A stretch of 42,780 nt of DNA, taken from Isosphaera sp. (lineage in GTDB: Bacteria; Planctomycetota; Planctomycetia; Gemmatales; Gemmataceae). The notes beneath the pieces are model-generated. The model saw only the letters and a list, made by a program, of their open reading frames with translations, did not search any database and was not told the DNA's origin. The stretch covers positions 1-42,780 of the forward strand of contig PNKH01000071.1 of NCBI GenBank assembly GCA_013822345.1. The letters run 5' to 3'. Positions 22,667-31,326 of this stretch are shown in pieces. Numbering within the stretch: position 1 is the stretch's first letter; every line of letters begins with the position of its first letter. Position numbers and translations under genes: made by a program.

Positions 22667-23584
22667 ATGCTCATCGCGTTCGCGCTCATCCTCGCCCCCG
22701 TCGCGGACGAGAAGTCGTTCGTCGCCCCGGGCGCGAAGTTCGAGAAGCTGTGGGGCGACGGCGAGTTCACCGAAGGTCCCGCCGAGGGGCCGGACGGCGC
22801 CGTCTACTTCTCCGACATCGGCAACCGGATCATGAAGTTCGACCCGGCCACCGGCAAGACGACCGAGTTCCGCAACCCGGGTGGCCGCACCAACGGGCTG
22901 AAGTTCGACGCCGCCGGGCGCCTGATCGCGTGTGAGGGGGCGAACACCGGCGGCGGCCGCCGCATCAGCGTCACCGAGAAGGACGGCACGGTGAAGACGC
23001 TCGCCGCCCGATTCGACGGCAAGCGGTTCAACTCGCCGAACGACCTCACCCTCGACCGCAAGGGCCGCGTCTACTTCTCCGACCCGCGGTACGTCGGTGA
23101 CGAGAAGCGCGAGCTCGACCACGAGTCGGTGTACCGCGTCGACCCGGACGGCACCGTCACCCGGCTGACCACCGACATCGTCAAGCCGAACGGGTTGGTC
23201 ATCTCGCCGGACGGCAAGACGCTGTACGTCTCCGACCACAGCGGCGAGGCGAAGCTCGGCCGCAAGCTGGTGGCGTACCCGCTGAACGCCGACGGCACGG
23301 TCGGGCCGCGGAAGGAGCTGTACGACTTCGGCAAGGAGCGCGGCATCGACGGGATGACGGTCGCGGCCGACGGCACGATCGTGGCGACGGCCGGGAGCAA
23401 GAGCGCCGGCGGGATCTACTTCTTCAGCCCGGACGGGAAGAAGCTCGCGTTCCTGCCGACGCCCGAGGACCCGAACAACTGCTGCTTCGCCGGCCCGGAC
23501 CGCAAGACGTTGTACGTCACCGCCGGGAAGTCGCTGTACCGGATCACGCTGACCCTGGCCGGGGCGCCGACGGTCCCGAAGTGA
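22667..23584 (+). CDS. SMP-30/gluconolactonase-family protein, secreted form (305 aa)
   Basis: A six-bladed propeller with the lactonase metal-site pattern: EFTEGPAEGPDG (Glu about 25), RFNSPNDLTLDRKGRVYFSDPRY (Asn and Asp), and GIDGMTVAADG (Asp). A short hydrophobic N terminus (MLIAFALILAPVADE) may act as a signal peptide. Predicted to hydrolyse a sugar lactone with a bound divalent metal, in the periplasm if exported. No clear ribosome-binding site. Only about 80 bases separate it from the hydrolase, but the palindrome between them suggests separate expression or a processed transcript. Confidence 0.9.
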   Translation: MLIAFALILAPVADEKSFVAPGAKFEKLWGDGEFTEGPAEGPDGAVYFSDIGNRIMKFDPATGKTTEFRNPGGRTNGLKFDAAGRLIACEGANTGGGRRISVTEKDGTVKTLAARFDGKRFNSPNDLTLDRKGRVYFSDPRYVGDEKRELDHESVYRVDPDGTVTRLTTDIVKPNGLVISPDGKTLYVSDHSGEAKLGRKLVAYPLNADGTVGPRKELYDFGKERGIDGMTVAADGTIVATAGSKSAGGIYFFSPDGKKLAFLPTPEDPNNCCFAGPDRKTLYVTAGKSLYRITLTLAGAPTVPK

Positions 23585-23594
23585 TCCGGGGTGT

Positions 23595-23654
23595 GGGAGG
23601 GCGAGGCTCCTGCCGAGCCGCGTCACTCCGGCTCGGCAGGAGCCTCGCCCTCCC
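23595..23654. terminator. Perfect 25-bp inverted repeat between convergent genes
   Basis: Arms 23595-23619 and 23630-23654, 10-base loop, immediately after the SMP-30 stop and 10 bases before the stop of the opposite gene. A bidirectional terminator by position. Confidence 0.72.
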
Positions 23655-23664
23655 GGGCACCGCC

Positions 23665-24810
23665 CTACTTCTTCACCGGGTCGTACAGCGACATCATCTC
23701 CTCCACCCCGGCGACCAGCTTCGGGTCGGCCTTCCGCAGCGTCTCCACGAACGCCTTCGCCTCCGGCTTCGGGCAGGTCAGCGCGTACCGCACGATGCCG
23801 CGGCGGGCGATCGGGGCGGCGTGCGTCGGCTTCGGGAACTGCGCCAGCACGTCCGCCGTCAGGTCCCACCAGCCCCACCGCCGCAGGTCCTCGACCGCCT
23901 GGTCCGCCAGGTCGCCGTGCGGCAACAGCGCGGCACAACATCTCAGCACCTCGGCCTTGCAGTCCGCCCCCCGCGTCGCCTGGAAGAACCGCACCGTCCC
24001 GAGCGCCGACAGCCGCACCGCGTACGACCGCTTCGGGTCGCCGAGGGCGGCCGCGGTCAGCGCCCACCCGTCCTTCGGGGCCAGCAGCGTGTACCCGGCG
24101 AGCAGCCCGCCGAACGCCCCGGCCGTCCGCTCCGGCAGCGGGTCCGCCTTCAGCAGCCCGGCGAAGAACGCCGCGTCCGCAGGCCCGCCGCACGCCCCGA
24201 GCAGGAACGCGAACACCCCGAGCCGCTCCGCCGGCGTCGCCGGGTCGGTCAGCAGCTTCCGCAGCTTCGCCGCGTCGAACCGGCCCGCCGCCTTGACGAT
24301 GTCGGCGTCCGCGGCCCGGGCGAACTCCAGGAAGGCGTCGGCCGCCACGGTCGGGTCGGCCGCGTCGAGGTGCCGGAAGAAGTACCCGAGCTTCGCCGCC
24401 GGGTCCGCGTCGTCGAGGGCGACCGCCCCCTTCAGGTAGTCGAGCACCGCGGCCGTCGCCGGGACCCCGAACGTCGGGTCGAGCCGGCCGCCGGCGACGC
24501 CGCAGAACAGGAGGAAGTCCGGCGGGGTGTTCCCGACCACCGGCAGGTACGTCGGGATGACGACCACCGCCCGCCCGCCGCGGGCCGGGTCGTCCTTCAG
24601 GGCGGCCGAGACGTGCAGGTCGGTGGCCCCGGCGTCCGTCTTCGGGTCGAACCGCGGATTCTTGAGCTGCCCGTGCAGCACCGCCTTCGCCGCCGCGTAC
24701 TGCGTTCGGAGGGTCGGTTTCGCCCGCAGCTCCCCGCCGCAGAAGGTGCAGGCCGGGGCCGGCGGGGCAGTGAGGAACAGGGCGGCGAGCGCGGCGGCCG
24801 GGCGGAACAT
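23665..24810 (-). CDS. Secreted helical-repeat protein with N-terminal CxxC, paralogue A (381 aa)
   Basis: Signal peptide (MFRPAAALAALFLTAPPAPA) followed at once by CTFC (21-24) and a beta-rich domain (VLHGQLKNPRF, AVVVIPTYLPVVG, FLLFCGVAGGRLDP). From about residue 110 it is helical, repeat-like (YLKGAVALDDADPAAKLGYFFRHLDAADPTVAADAFLEFA). Collinear with the neighbouring gene at 24899-26116 over its whole length, so the pair is a tandem duplication. No enzyme motif. The CxxC directly after the predicted cleavage site could bind metal or form a disulfide. Function unknown. Confidence 0.8.
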   Translation of the reverse strand: MFRPAAALAALFLTAPPAPACTFCGGELRAKPTLRTQYAAAKAVLHGQLKNPRFDPKTDAGATDLHVSAALKDDPARGGRAVVVIPTYLPVVGNTPPDFLLFCGVAGGRLDPTFGVPATAAVLDYLKGAVALDDADPAAKLGYFFRHLDAADPTVAADAFLEFARAADADIVKAAGRFDAAKLRKLLTDPATPAERLGVFAFLLGACGGPADAAFFAGLLKADPLPERTAGAFGGLLAGYTLLAPKDGWALTAAALGDPKRSYAVRLSALGTVRFFQATRGADCKAEVLRCCAALLPHGDLADQAVEDLRRWGWWDLTADVLAQFPKPTHAAPIARRGIVRYALTCPKPEAKAFVETLRKADPKLVAGVEEMMSLYDPVKK

Positions 24811-24830
24811 CGTGGCACCCCGAAACGGAC

Positions 24831-24865
24831 CGGCGGCCGGCGGGGTGGTTCCCGGCCGGCCGCCG
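24831..24865 (-). terminator. GC-rich hairpin after paralogue B
   Basis: CGGCGGCCGG (24831-24840) pairs with CCGGCCGCCG (24856-24865) across a 15-base loop, between the two paralogous genes and downstream of 24899-26116. Weak evidence for a terminator; no T run. Confidence 0.4.
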
Positions 24866-24898
24866 TGTGATACCCGATCCGCGGCCCGCGGGGGAAGG

Positions 24899-26116
24899 TC
24901 ACCCGCCCGGCTTCGGGGTGGGGCCGCTCTTCTTGTCGGGGCCGGCGGGCGGGGGCGGGGCCGCCTCGTCCTTCAGCAACCGCTCCAGGAAGTCGACCCG
25001 GTTCGGGTCCTTCTTCCGGGCCTCCTCGACGTACGCGGCTGCCGCCGCGTTCTTCGGGTCGGCCCAGGACGCGGCGATGGCGAACTTCAGGATCGCCCGG
25101 GCGACGATCGGGGTCTTGATGTGGTCCTCCTTGGCCGCGTACCCCAGGACCGTCGGGGTCAGGTCCCACACCTTCCACTTCCGGGCGTCCTCGATCGGCA
25201 TGTCCGCGATGTCGTGGTCGTCCATCAGCGTCTTCAGGGCGGCCAGCACCTGGGCGTTCGACACCACGTCCGGCCGGAACTCCCAGAAGAACCGGACCGT
25301 CTTCAGGGCCGCGTACTTGACCGGGAAGTCCTGGTCCGGCTTGGCGATCAGCCCGGTCACGTACTCCCACCCGGCCTTCGGGTCGAGCAGGGCGTACCCG
25401 GCCAGCACCCCGTCCAGCCCGCTCGTGTACGACCGGTCCTTGTCGTCCAGCAGGGCCCGCACCGCCTTCGCGTCCTCCGGCTTGCCGGCGTGCCCGACCA
25501 ACAGCCCGTACAGCCCGAGCCGGCTGCCGCGGGTGTTCGGGTCCTTCAGCCACTTCAGGAGGGTCGCGGCCGGCAGCTTCGGGGCGACCTCCCGCACCTC
25601 CTTGTACTCGGCGTACCCGAACTCCGAGTACGCGTCGGTGCTGACCACCAGGTCCGGGTCCTCCAGGTACTCGAAGAAGTACCGCAGCCGGGTGACGATG
25701 TCCTTCTGCCGGACCTCGATCGCCCCCTTCAGGTAGTCGGGCAGCTTGCTGTCGGCCGACACCGCCTCCCCGCGGTACGGGTCGAGCTTCCCGTCGTACA
25801 CGTTGAAGAACACCAGGTACTTGTCGTTCCGCCCGTCCGGCGGGACGTACCGGGGGATGGTGACCGTCTTCTTCCCCTTGACCATGTCGTGCGGCTTGAT
25901 GACCGTCTCGATGGTCAGGTCGGTGGTCCCCTTGTTGAACGCCGTCGGGTCGTTCGGGTCCCGGTTGGCGTTCGTCAGGGTGCCGAACAGGATGAAGTCG
26001 GCCTGGGCGACTTCGCCGCTCAGGGTGGTGCCGGTCGGGGTGCAGAACGGGCAGGCGGCGGCGGGGGCGGCAAGAACCGCGGCCGCGACGGCCGGCAGAA
26101 TCCAGCGTAGGGTCAT
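24899..26116 (-). CDS. Secreted helical-repeat protein with N-terminal CxxC, paralogue B (405 aa)
   Basis: Signal peptide MTLRWILPAVAAAVLAAPAAA, then CPFC (22-25), a beta-rich segment (FILFGTLTNANRDPND, KTVTIPRYVPPDGRNDKYLVFFNVYDGKLDPYRG), and a helical-repeat half sharing landmarks with paralogue A (YLKGAIEV, LRYFFEYLEDPD, VLAGYALLDPKAGWE, LKTVRFFWEFRPD, PIVARAILKFAI). It ends in a Pro/Lys/Gly tail (PPPPAGPDKKSGPTPKPGG). The ATG at 26116 has GGAGG 8 bases upstream. Same function as paralogue A is likely but unknown; secretion is inferred from the signal peptide. Confidence 0.82.
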   Translation of the reverse strand: MTLRWILPAVAAAVLAAPAAACPFCTPTGTTLSGEVAQADFILFGTLTNANRDPNDPTAFNKGTTDLTIETVIKPHDMVKGKKTVTIPRYVPPDGRNDKYLVFFNVYDGKLDPYRGEAVSADSKLPDYLKGAIEVRQKDIVTRLRYFFEYLEDPDLVVSTDAYSEFGYAEYKEVREVAPKLPAATLLKWLKDPNTRGSRLGLYGLLVGHAGKPEDAKAVRALLDDKDRSYTSGLDGVLAGYALLDPKAGWEYVTGLIAKPDQDFPVKYAALKTVRFFWEFRPDVVSNAQVLAALKTLMDDHDIADMPIEDARKWKVWDLTPTVLGYAAKEDHIKTPIVARAILKFAIAASWADPKNAAAAAYVEEARKKDPNRVDFLERLLKDEAAPPPPAGPDKKSGPTPKPGG

Positions 26117-26203
26117 GTCCGGGCCTCCATGTGCACGGGGCAAGGACATTATTCCCCCCGTCGGTCCCCGGTGACAAGGAATAACCCCCGCCGGGGCACA
26201 GTT

Positions 26204-26743
26204 TTACGCCGTTAAACTCGCTTCCAACTCGGCCAGTCGTTGCTCCACGACCCTCGCCGCGTCCTCCGCCTCCGGCGGAAGTCCTTCCCGGACCGCGGCC
26301 AGGTAGCCGCGCGACTTCTCGGCCGTCTTCCGCTTCTGCTTCGGGGCGAAGTGCCGGCTGTCCCCGAGGTTGTCGTACAGGTCCGCCAGCTTCACCACCT
26401 TCGCCTGCCAGTCGGCGGCCGCGAGCGCCCGGCGGTACGCCTCCTCGCGCTGGTCGAACGGCAGGCGGGCGTCCTTGCTCACCGCCCCGACCCACCGGGC
26501 CACGTCCGGGCCGAACTCGTCGGTCAGGTCGTCGCAGTCGGTGGTGGTGTCCTCGATGGTGTCGTGGAGCAGCGCGGCGGCGAGCACCTTCGGGTCGTCG
26601 AACCCGAACACGTGCCGGACCACCAGGCAGACCCGGAACGGGTGGCTGACGTATGGCGTCCGGCCGTCCTTGCGGGTCTGGCCTTGGTGGGCGCGGGCGG
26701 CGAACGCCGCGGCCTCGAAGGCGATCCGGTTCGGGTCGGTCAC
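26204..26743 (-). CDS. HD-domain phosphohydrolase, MESH1/SAH-like (179 aa)
   Basis: Matches the hydrolase domain of RelA/SpoT proteins, alone: AARAHQGQTRKDGRTPYVSHPFRV (first metal His), the HD pair in ALLHDTIEDTT (about 59-66), and VKLADLYDNLGDS (Asp and Asn ligands). It lacks the synthetase, TGS and ACT domains. Length 179 is the size of small alarmone hydrolases such as MESH1. Predicted to cleave (p)ppGpp or a related nucleotide with Mn2+ in the cytoplasm; the substrate is inferred. The ATG overlaps the stop of the upstream zinc-finger gene by 4 bases, so the two are translationally coupled. Confidence 0.88.
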   Translation of the reverse strand: MTDPNRIAFEAAAFAARAHQGQTRKDGRTPYVSHPFRVCLVVRHVFGFDDPKVLAAALLHDTIEDTTTDCDDLTDEFGPDVARWVGAVSKDARLPFDQREEAYRRALAAADWQAKVVKLADLYDNLGDSRHFAPKQKRKTAEKSRGYLAAVREGLPPEAEDAARVVEQRLAELEASLTA

Positions 26744-27174
26744 GGCTCATTCCTCGACGCGTCGGAATCGGAGGCGGGGGGGAATTGCAACCAACGAACC
26801 ACAAGCGCGATAACCGCCAACACGAGACCTCGGAAGAGTGATTTCAGAGCCCCGTCTGACCCTGTGGCGAAGCCGATGGTCCCGCCGAGCACGCCGAGTA
26901 AGGCAAACAGCCCGGCGCCGACCAAAAGGAACAGGCGGGTCTGCCGACGCTGCTCCGCAGCGGCCATCGCCGGGGTGGGTGGGGGTGGCGGAGGTGCAAC
27001 AGGTCGAAGCAGCCAGCACCCACACGACAGGCAGGTCATCTCGCCGTCGTTTTCTGGGGCCGAGGTGCACGAGGTATGACTGGGCTGACCACAGGTGGCG
27101 CAGAAGTTGGCGTCCAAAGCCGATCCGATACGCGCGTTGCACCGCACACAGACCTGGCCGACGAGTTGGGGCAT
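26740..27174 (-). CDS. Zinc-finger membrane protein coupled to the HD hydrolase (144 aa)
   Basis: Four Cys pairs at the N terminus (CVRC, CATCG, TSC, CLSC about residues 9-52) suggest two zinc ribbons. A proline run (PPPPPPT) and two adjacent hydrophobic helices (FLLVGAGLFALLGVLGGTIGFATG and SLFRGLVLAVIALVVRWLQF) follow. Both termini would then face the cytoplasm. Base composition is less GC-rich than flanking genes. It ends by overlapping the HD-hydrolase start. No family recognised; a membrane sensor for the coupled hydrolase is only a guess. Confidence 0.72.
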   Translation of the reverse strand: MPQLVGQVCVRCNARIGSALDANFCATCGQPSHTSCTSAPENDGEMTCLSCGCWLLRPVAPPPPPPTPAMAAAEQRRQTRLFLLVGAGLFALLGVLGGTIGFATGSDGALKSLFRGLVLAVIALVVRWLQFPPASDSDASRNEP

Positions 27175-27272
27175 GGGATCACGTCCACCGGGTTCAGAGT
27201 CGGGCCGCGGTTCGGCCGCAGGCCCGTCTAGTTACCACAATAGCCGCTGTCGCACCCCACCGGGAGGTTGTC

Positions 27273-30200
27273 ATGCGCGGTCAGTCACTCGCGGCGCTCG
27301 GGCTGGTGCTGCTCGGGGCGGTCGGCCTGTTCGCGGTCACCCGCCCGCCGCAGCCGCCGGCCAAGGACGAGCCGAAGCCGGCGGCCGCGGCGGTCCCGTT
27401 CGACCGGGTGCTGCCGGGGCTGCGGAAGGACGGGTCGGTGCAGCTCCCGAACCAGTGGTCGCTCCGCCCGGCCGGCCGGCACCTGGAGGTCGGCGACTTC
27501 CCGGTGAACGTCGCCGTCCACCCGACCGGGGAGTTCGCAGCCGTCCTGTGCGCCGGGTTCAAGACCCACGAAGTCGTGGTCGTGGACCTCAACCCGGAGC
27601 GCACCCGGGTCGTGTCCCGGGCGCCGATCGACCAGGCGTTCTACGGGCTGGCGTTCTCGGCCGACGGGAAGCAGGTGTTCGCCAGCGGCGGCGAATTCGG
27701 GGTGGTCCACGTCTTCGACTTCGACCGCGGGTACCTGGTGAAGGGGCGGAACATCGACGTGGCGGTCGGGAAGGCGAACGTCACGACGGTCGTCGGCGGG
27801 ATCGCGCTCGATGCGGCCGGCAAGGACCTGCTCGTCGCCGCCCCGTGGGCCGACGCCGTCGTCCGGGTGCCGCTGGTGAACCCGGAGAACAAGAAGGTCA
27901 TCCCGCTGCGTGCGGTCGCGGCCAAGAAGGAGCCCGGCAAGGGCGAGCCGCCGAGCCCGCCCGACGGCCGCAAGGAAGACAAGAAGGAGGTGAAGAACGA
28001 CCCGGCCCGCGAGAACCAGATGAAGTGGGTCGTGCGCGTGACGGCGACCAACGGGGGCGAGATCGAGAGCATGAGCCTGCGCGAGGACGGCTCGGCCGGG
28101 CCGAAGGGTAAGGACCTCGGAGCCGACGTGAAGGCGTTTCTTCGTGAAGCCGGGGTGCTGTACGCCGCGGAGAAGAAGCGCATCGACGCGGCCAAGGCGA
28201 AAGGTCAAACGATTCCCGAACCGAAGCTGACGATCGAGATCGACGACCGGCTGGTGCAACGTTACGTGGTGCAGTTGTTGGATGCCGCGACACAAGCCGG
28301 ATTCACTGAGATCGCGCCGGTCCCGATCCCCAAGGAAGAGGATCCCGCCAAGCCCTACGAGCCCGAGTTCTACCCGTACACCTGTCTCGCCGAACCCGGG
28401 GGTAAGCGGGCGTTCGTGTCGCTGTGGGCGCGGGCGGCGGTCGGGGTGATCGACCTGGAGAAGAACGCGGTCGTGGCGACTTGGCCGACCGCCGAGCACC
28501 CGACCGAGATGGTTCTCTCGCCGAAGGGCGACGCCCTGTACGTCGCCTGCGCCAACTCGACCAAGGTGGCCGTCCTCGACCCGGCGACCGGCAAGCCGCT
28601 CCAGACGATCCACTGCGCGCTGTACGCCGGCGCCCCGGCCGGGAACACCCCGAACAGCCTCGCCCTCACCCCGGACGGGCAGCTCCTGTTCGTCGCCAAT
28701 GCCGACGCCAACAACCTCGCGGTGCTGAACGTGTCCGACCCGAAGACGGCGAAGCCGCTCGGGTTCGTCCCGACCGGCTGGTACCCGACTTCCGTCCGGT
28801 TCAACCCGAAGGACAAGACGTTGTACGTAGCGAACGGTAAGGGGCTGGTGTCGAAGCCGAACCGGAGCGGGCCGAACCCGATTCTGCCGCTCGCACGAAA
28901 CCTGAACGAGTATATCGGCCAGCTGTACACCGGCACGCTCGGGGTGCTGCCGGTTCCGACCCCGGAGGGGATGGCCCGGTACTCGAAGCTGGCGTTCCAG
29001 TGCAGCCCGCTGCGGGACGGGAACGCGGTCCGGGACGACAACCGGGAGGCGGACAACCCGATCCCGGCGAAGGTCGGCGACCCGAGCCCGATCAAGTACG
29101 TCATCTACGTCATCAAGGAGAACCGGACCTACGACCAGGTGTTCGGCGACCTGGCGGCCGGGCCGAACCCGAAGGGGAACGGCGAGCCGGAGCTGTGCCT
29201 GTTCCCGCGCGACGTGACGCCGAACCACCACAAGCTGGCGGAGGAGTTCGTCCTCCTCGACAACTTCTACGTCGACGGGGAGGTGTCGGCGGACGGGCAC
29301 GAGTGGAGCATGGGGGCGTACGCGACCGACTTCGTGGAGAAGATCTGGCCGCTGAGCTACCGCGGCGGGAAGGTGTACGGCTACCCGAGCGAGGGGGCGA
29401 AGGACCTGATCGCCCGGCCGGGCGGCGGGTACATCTGGGACAAGTGCAACGAGGCGAAGGTGAGCGTCCGGAGCTACGGGGAGTGGGCGAACAACGTCGG
29501 GGTGGTGAAGCCGGACGGGACGTTCGCCGACTGCGTCCCGGCGGTGAAGGCGCTCGAAGGGAAGATCGACCCGCAGTACCGCAGCTACGACCTGGGCTAC
29601 CCGGACGTGAAGCGGGCGGAGCGGTTCATCTCGGAGTTCCGGCGGCTGGAGAAGGCCGGGGAGATGCCGCGGCTGCAGATCGTGAAGCTGCCGAACGACC
29701 ACACCGCCGGGACGGCGGTCGGGAAGCCGACGGTCCGGGCGATGGTGGCCGACAACGACCTGGCGCTCGGGATGATCGTGGAGGCGGTGAGCAAGAGCCC
29801 GCTGTGGAAGGAGACGGCGATCTTCGTGCTGGAGGACGACACGCAGAACGGCCCGGACCACGTCGACGCCCACCGCTCCGTCGCCCTCGTCATCTCGCCG
29901 TACACGAAGCGGAAGTTCGTCGACAGCACCCTGTACTCGACGACGAGCATGCTGCGGACGATGGAGCTGATCCTCGGGCTGCAGCCGATGAGCCAGTTCG
30001 ACGCCGCCGCCCGGCCGATGTTCAACAGCTTCACCGCGAAGGCGGACGCGACGCCGTACGCCCACGAGGTGCCGAAGGTGGATTTGAAGGAGGTGAACAA
30101 GCCGGGCGGGTTCGGGGCGAAGTGGCTCGACGGCCAGAACCACGCCCGGGAGGACCAGCTCGACGACCTGATCTTCAGCGAGATCATCTGGAAGGCGGTG

Positions 30201-30290
30201 AAGGGGGTGGACAGCCCGATGCCGCCGCCGGTCCGGGCCGCGTTCTTCGTGCCGGTGAAGGCGCCGGGCAAGAAGGACGACGACGATTGA
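27273..30290 (+). CDS. YncE-like propeller fused to phosphoesterase, with ExbD-like insert (1005 aa)
   Basis: Signal-anchor N terminus (MRGQSLAALGLVLLGAVGLFAVT). Residues about 45-215 and 365-560 form a YncE/cytochrome-d1-like seven-bladed propeller (VAVHPTGEFAAVLCAG, MVLSPKGDALYVACANS). Residues about 605-1000 are a phosphoesterase of the PF04185/phospholipase C type (VIYVIKENRTYDQVFG, HEWSMGAYATDF, NDHTAGT, FVLEDDTQNGPDHVDAHRS). Fusions of this plan occur in Planctomycetes. Residues about 218-363 are an insertion between blades that resembles an ExbD/TolR periplasmic domain (PKLTIEIDDRLVQRYVVQLLDAATQAGFTEI is its signature, here split for length: PKLTIEIDDR, VVQLLDAA, AGFTEI). GGGAGG precedes the ATG. 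Predicted periplasmic; substrate unknown. Confidence 0.9.
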   Translation: MRGQSLAALGLVLLGAVGLFAVTRPPQPPAKDEPKPAAAAVPFDRVLPGLRKDGSVQLPNQWSLRPAGRHLEVGDFPVNVAVHPTGEFAAVLCAGFKTHEVVVVDLNPERTRVVSRAPIDQAFYGLAFSADGKQVFASGGEFGVVHVFDFDRGYLVKGRNIDVAVGKANVTTVVGGIALDAAGKDLLVAAPWADAVVRVPLVNPENKKVIPLRAVAAKKEPGKGEPPSPPDGRKEDKKEVKNDPARENQMKWVVRVTATNGGEIESMSLREDGSAGPKGKDLGADVKAFLREAGVLYAAEKKRIDAAKAKGQTIPEPKLTIEIDDRLVQRYVVQLLDAATQAGFTEIAPVPIPKEEDPAKPYEPEFYPYTCLAEPGGKRAFVSLWARAAVGVIDLEKNAVVATWPTAEHPTEMVLSPKGDALYVACANSTKVAVLDPATGKPLQTIHCALYAGAPAGNTPNSLALTPDGQLLFVANADANNLAVLNVSDPKTAKPLGFVPTGWYPTSVRFNPKDKTLYVANGKGLVSKPNRSGPNPILPLARNLNEYIGQLYTGTLGVLPVPTPEGMARYSKLAFQCSPLRDGNAVRDDNREADNPIPAKVGDPSPIKYVIYVIKENRTYDQVFGDLAAGPNPKGNGEPELCLFPRDVTPNHHKLAEEFVLLDNFYVDGEVSADGHEWSMGAYATDFVEKIWPLSYRGGKVYGYPSEGAKDLIARPGGGYIWDKCNEAKVSVRSYGEWANNVGVVKPDGTFADCVPAVKALEGKIDPQYRSYDLGYPDVKRAERFISEFRRLEKAGEMPRLQIVKLPNDHTAGTAVGKPTVRAMVADNDLALGMIVEAVSKSPLWKETAIFVLEDDTQNGPDHVDAHRSVALVISPYTKRKFVDSTLYSTTSMLRTMELILGLQPMSQFDAAARPMFNSFTAKADATPYAHEVPKVDLKEVNKPGGFGAKWLDGQNHAREDQLDDLIFSEIIWKAVKGVDSPMPPPVRAAFFVPVKAPGKKDDDD

Positions 30291-30296
30291 TCACGA

Positions 30297-30330
30297 CGTT
30301 TAGCCGCGACGCGGAGCGGAGCGCGGGAGG
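30297..30330 (+). repeat. Solo arm of the GTTTAGCCGCGACGCGG repeat
   Basis: CGTTTAGCCGCGACGCGGAG begins at 30297 and continues as GCGGAGCGCGGGAGG, matching one arm of the 38-bp palindrome at 36275-36360, minus 9 internal bases. No complementary arm follows. Its GGGAGG end is the ribosome-binding site of the next gene. Confidence 0.7.
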
Positions 30331-30335
30331 CACCC

Positions 30336-31304
30336 ATGTTCCTCGGGATCGAGATCGGCGGGACGAAGCTGCAGCTCGGGCTGGGCCGCGGCGACGGGGT
30401 GATCCTGTCGCTGTGGCGCGGCACGGTCGACGCGGCCGCCGGCGGCGAGGGGATCCGCCGGCAGATCGAGGCGGCGGTGCCGGTGCTGTTGGCGAAGGCC
30501 GGCGTCGGCGGCGGGGAGCTGCGGGGGGTGGGGATCGGGTTCGGCGGCCCGACCGACGACGCGACGCAGACGGTCGTCACGTCGCACCAGATCGCCGGCT
30601 GGGACGGGTTCCCGCTGGCGGACTGGGTGGCGGACCTGGTCGGCGTGCCGGCGGTGCTGTGCAACGACGCCGACGTGGCGGGGTTGGCGGAGGCGCTGTT
30701 CGGGGCGGGGAAGGGGCTGTCGCCGATCTTCTACGTCACGGTCGGAACGGGGGTCGGCGGCGGCCTCATCATCGACGGCCAGATCTACCGCGGCGTCGGC
30801 CGCGGGGCGGCCGAGATCGGGCACCTGATCGTCGGCGATTACCGCGACCACGCGGACCATTCGGACGGGCCGCTAGAGTCGATCGTCTCCGGCCCGGCCA
30901 TCCAGAAGTGGGCGCGGGCCTGCGTCGCGCGCGGGGACGCCGGTGAGTTCGAGCACACCGAGCTGGACCGCATCCCCGTCGAGCATCTCACGGCAGAGGC
31001 GGTCGCGACCTGCGCCTTGAGGAACGGCGACGACTTCGCGCGGACGATCCTGACGGAGACCTGGCCGTCGCTCGCGGAGGCGATCTGTCACGTCATCGCG
31101 TTGCTCTGCCCCCGACGTGTCGTGATCGGGGGCGGCGTCTCGCTGATCGGCGAAGAGCTCTTCTTCGCTCCACTCCGGGAGCGAGTCGCCGAGGAGGTTT
31201 TCCCGCCGTTCCGCGGGCTGACGGACATCGTCCCGGCGGCGCTCGGCGAGGAGGTGGTGGTGCACGGGGCGCTGGCCTTGGCCCGGCAGAAGCTCGGCGG
31301 GTAG
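30336..31304 (+). CDS. ROK-family sugar kinase-like protein (322 aa)
   Basis: ROK-family ATPase fold: phosphate-1 loop GIEIGGTK (4-11), GFGGPTDD (about 68-75), catalytic CNDADVAG (Asp about 110), phosphate-2 VGTGVGGGLI (about 132-141), AAEIGHL, and adenosine motif RRVVIGGGVSLIG. Likely phosphorylates glucose or a related sugar in the cytoplasm. The Cys-x-Cys-Gly-x-x-Gly-Cys zinc motif of most ROK proteins is missing; DGPLESIVSG stands there. GGGAGG from a repeat fragment sets the ATG. Codon use from about 30880 on is less GC-biased than in the first half. A second ROK gene lies 1.4 kb downstream. Confidence 0.9.
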   Translation: MFLGIEIGGTKLQLGLGRGDGVILSLWRGTVDAAAGGEGIRRQIEAAVPVLLAKAGVGGGELRGVGIGFGGPTDDATQTVVTSHQIAGWDGFPLADWVADLVGVPAVLCNDADVAGLAEALFGAGKGLSPIFYVTVGTGVGGGLIIDGQIYRGVGRGAAEIGHLIVGDYRDHADHSDGPLESIVSGPAIQKWARACVARGDAGEFEHTELDRIPVEHLTAEAVATCALRNGDDFARTILTETWPSLAEAICHVIALLCPRRVVIGGGVSLIGEELFFAPLRERVAEEVFPPFRGLTDIVPAALGEEVVVHGALALARQKLGG

Positions 31305-31326
31305 ACTGGCGCGACAGGAGGTGACC

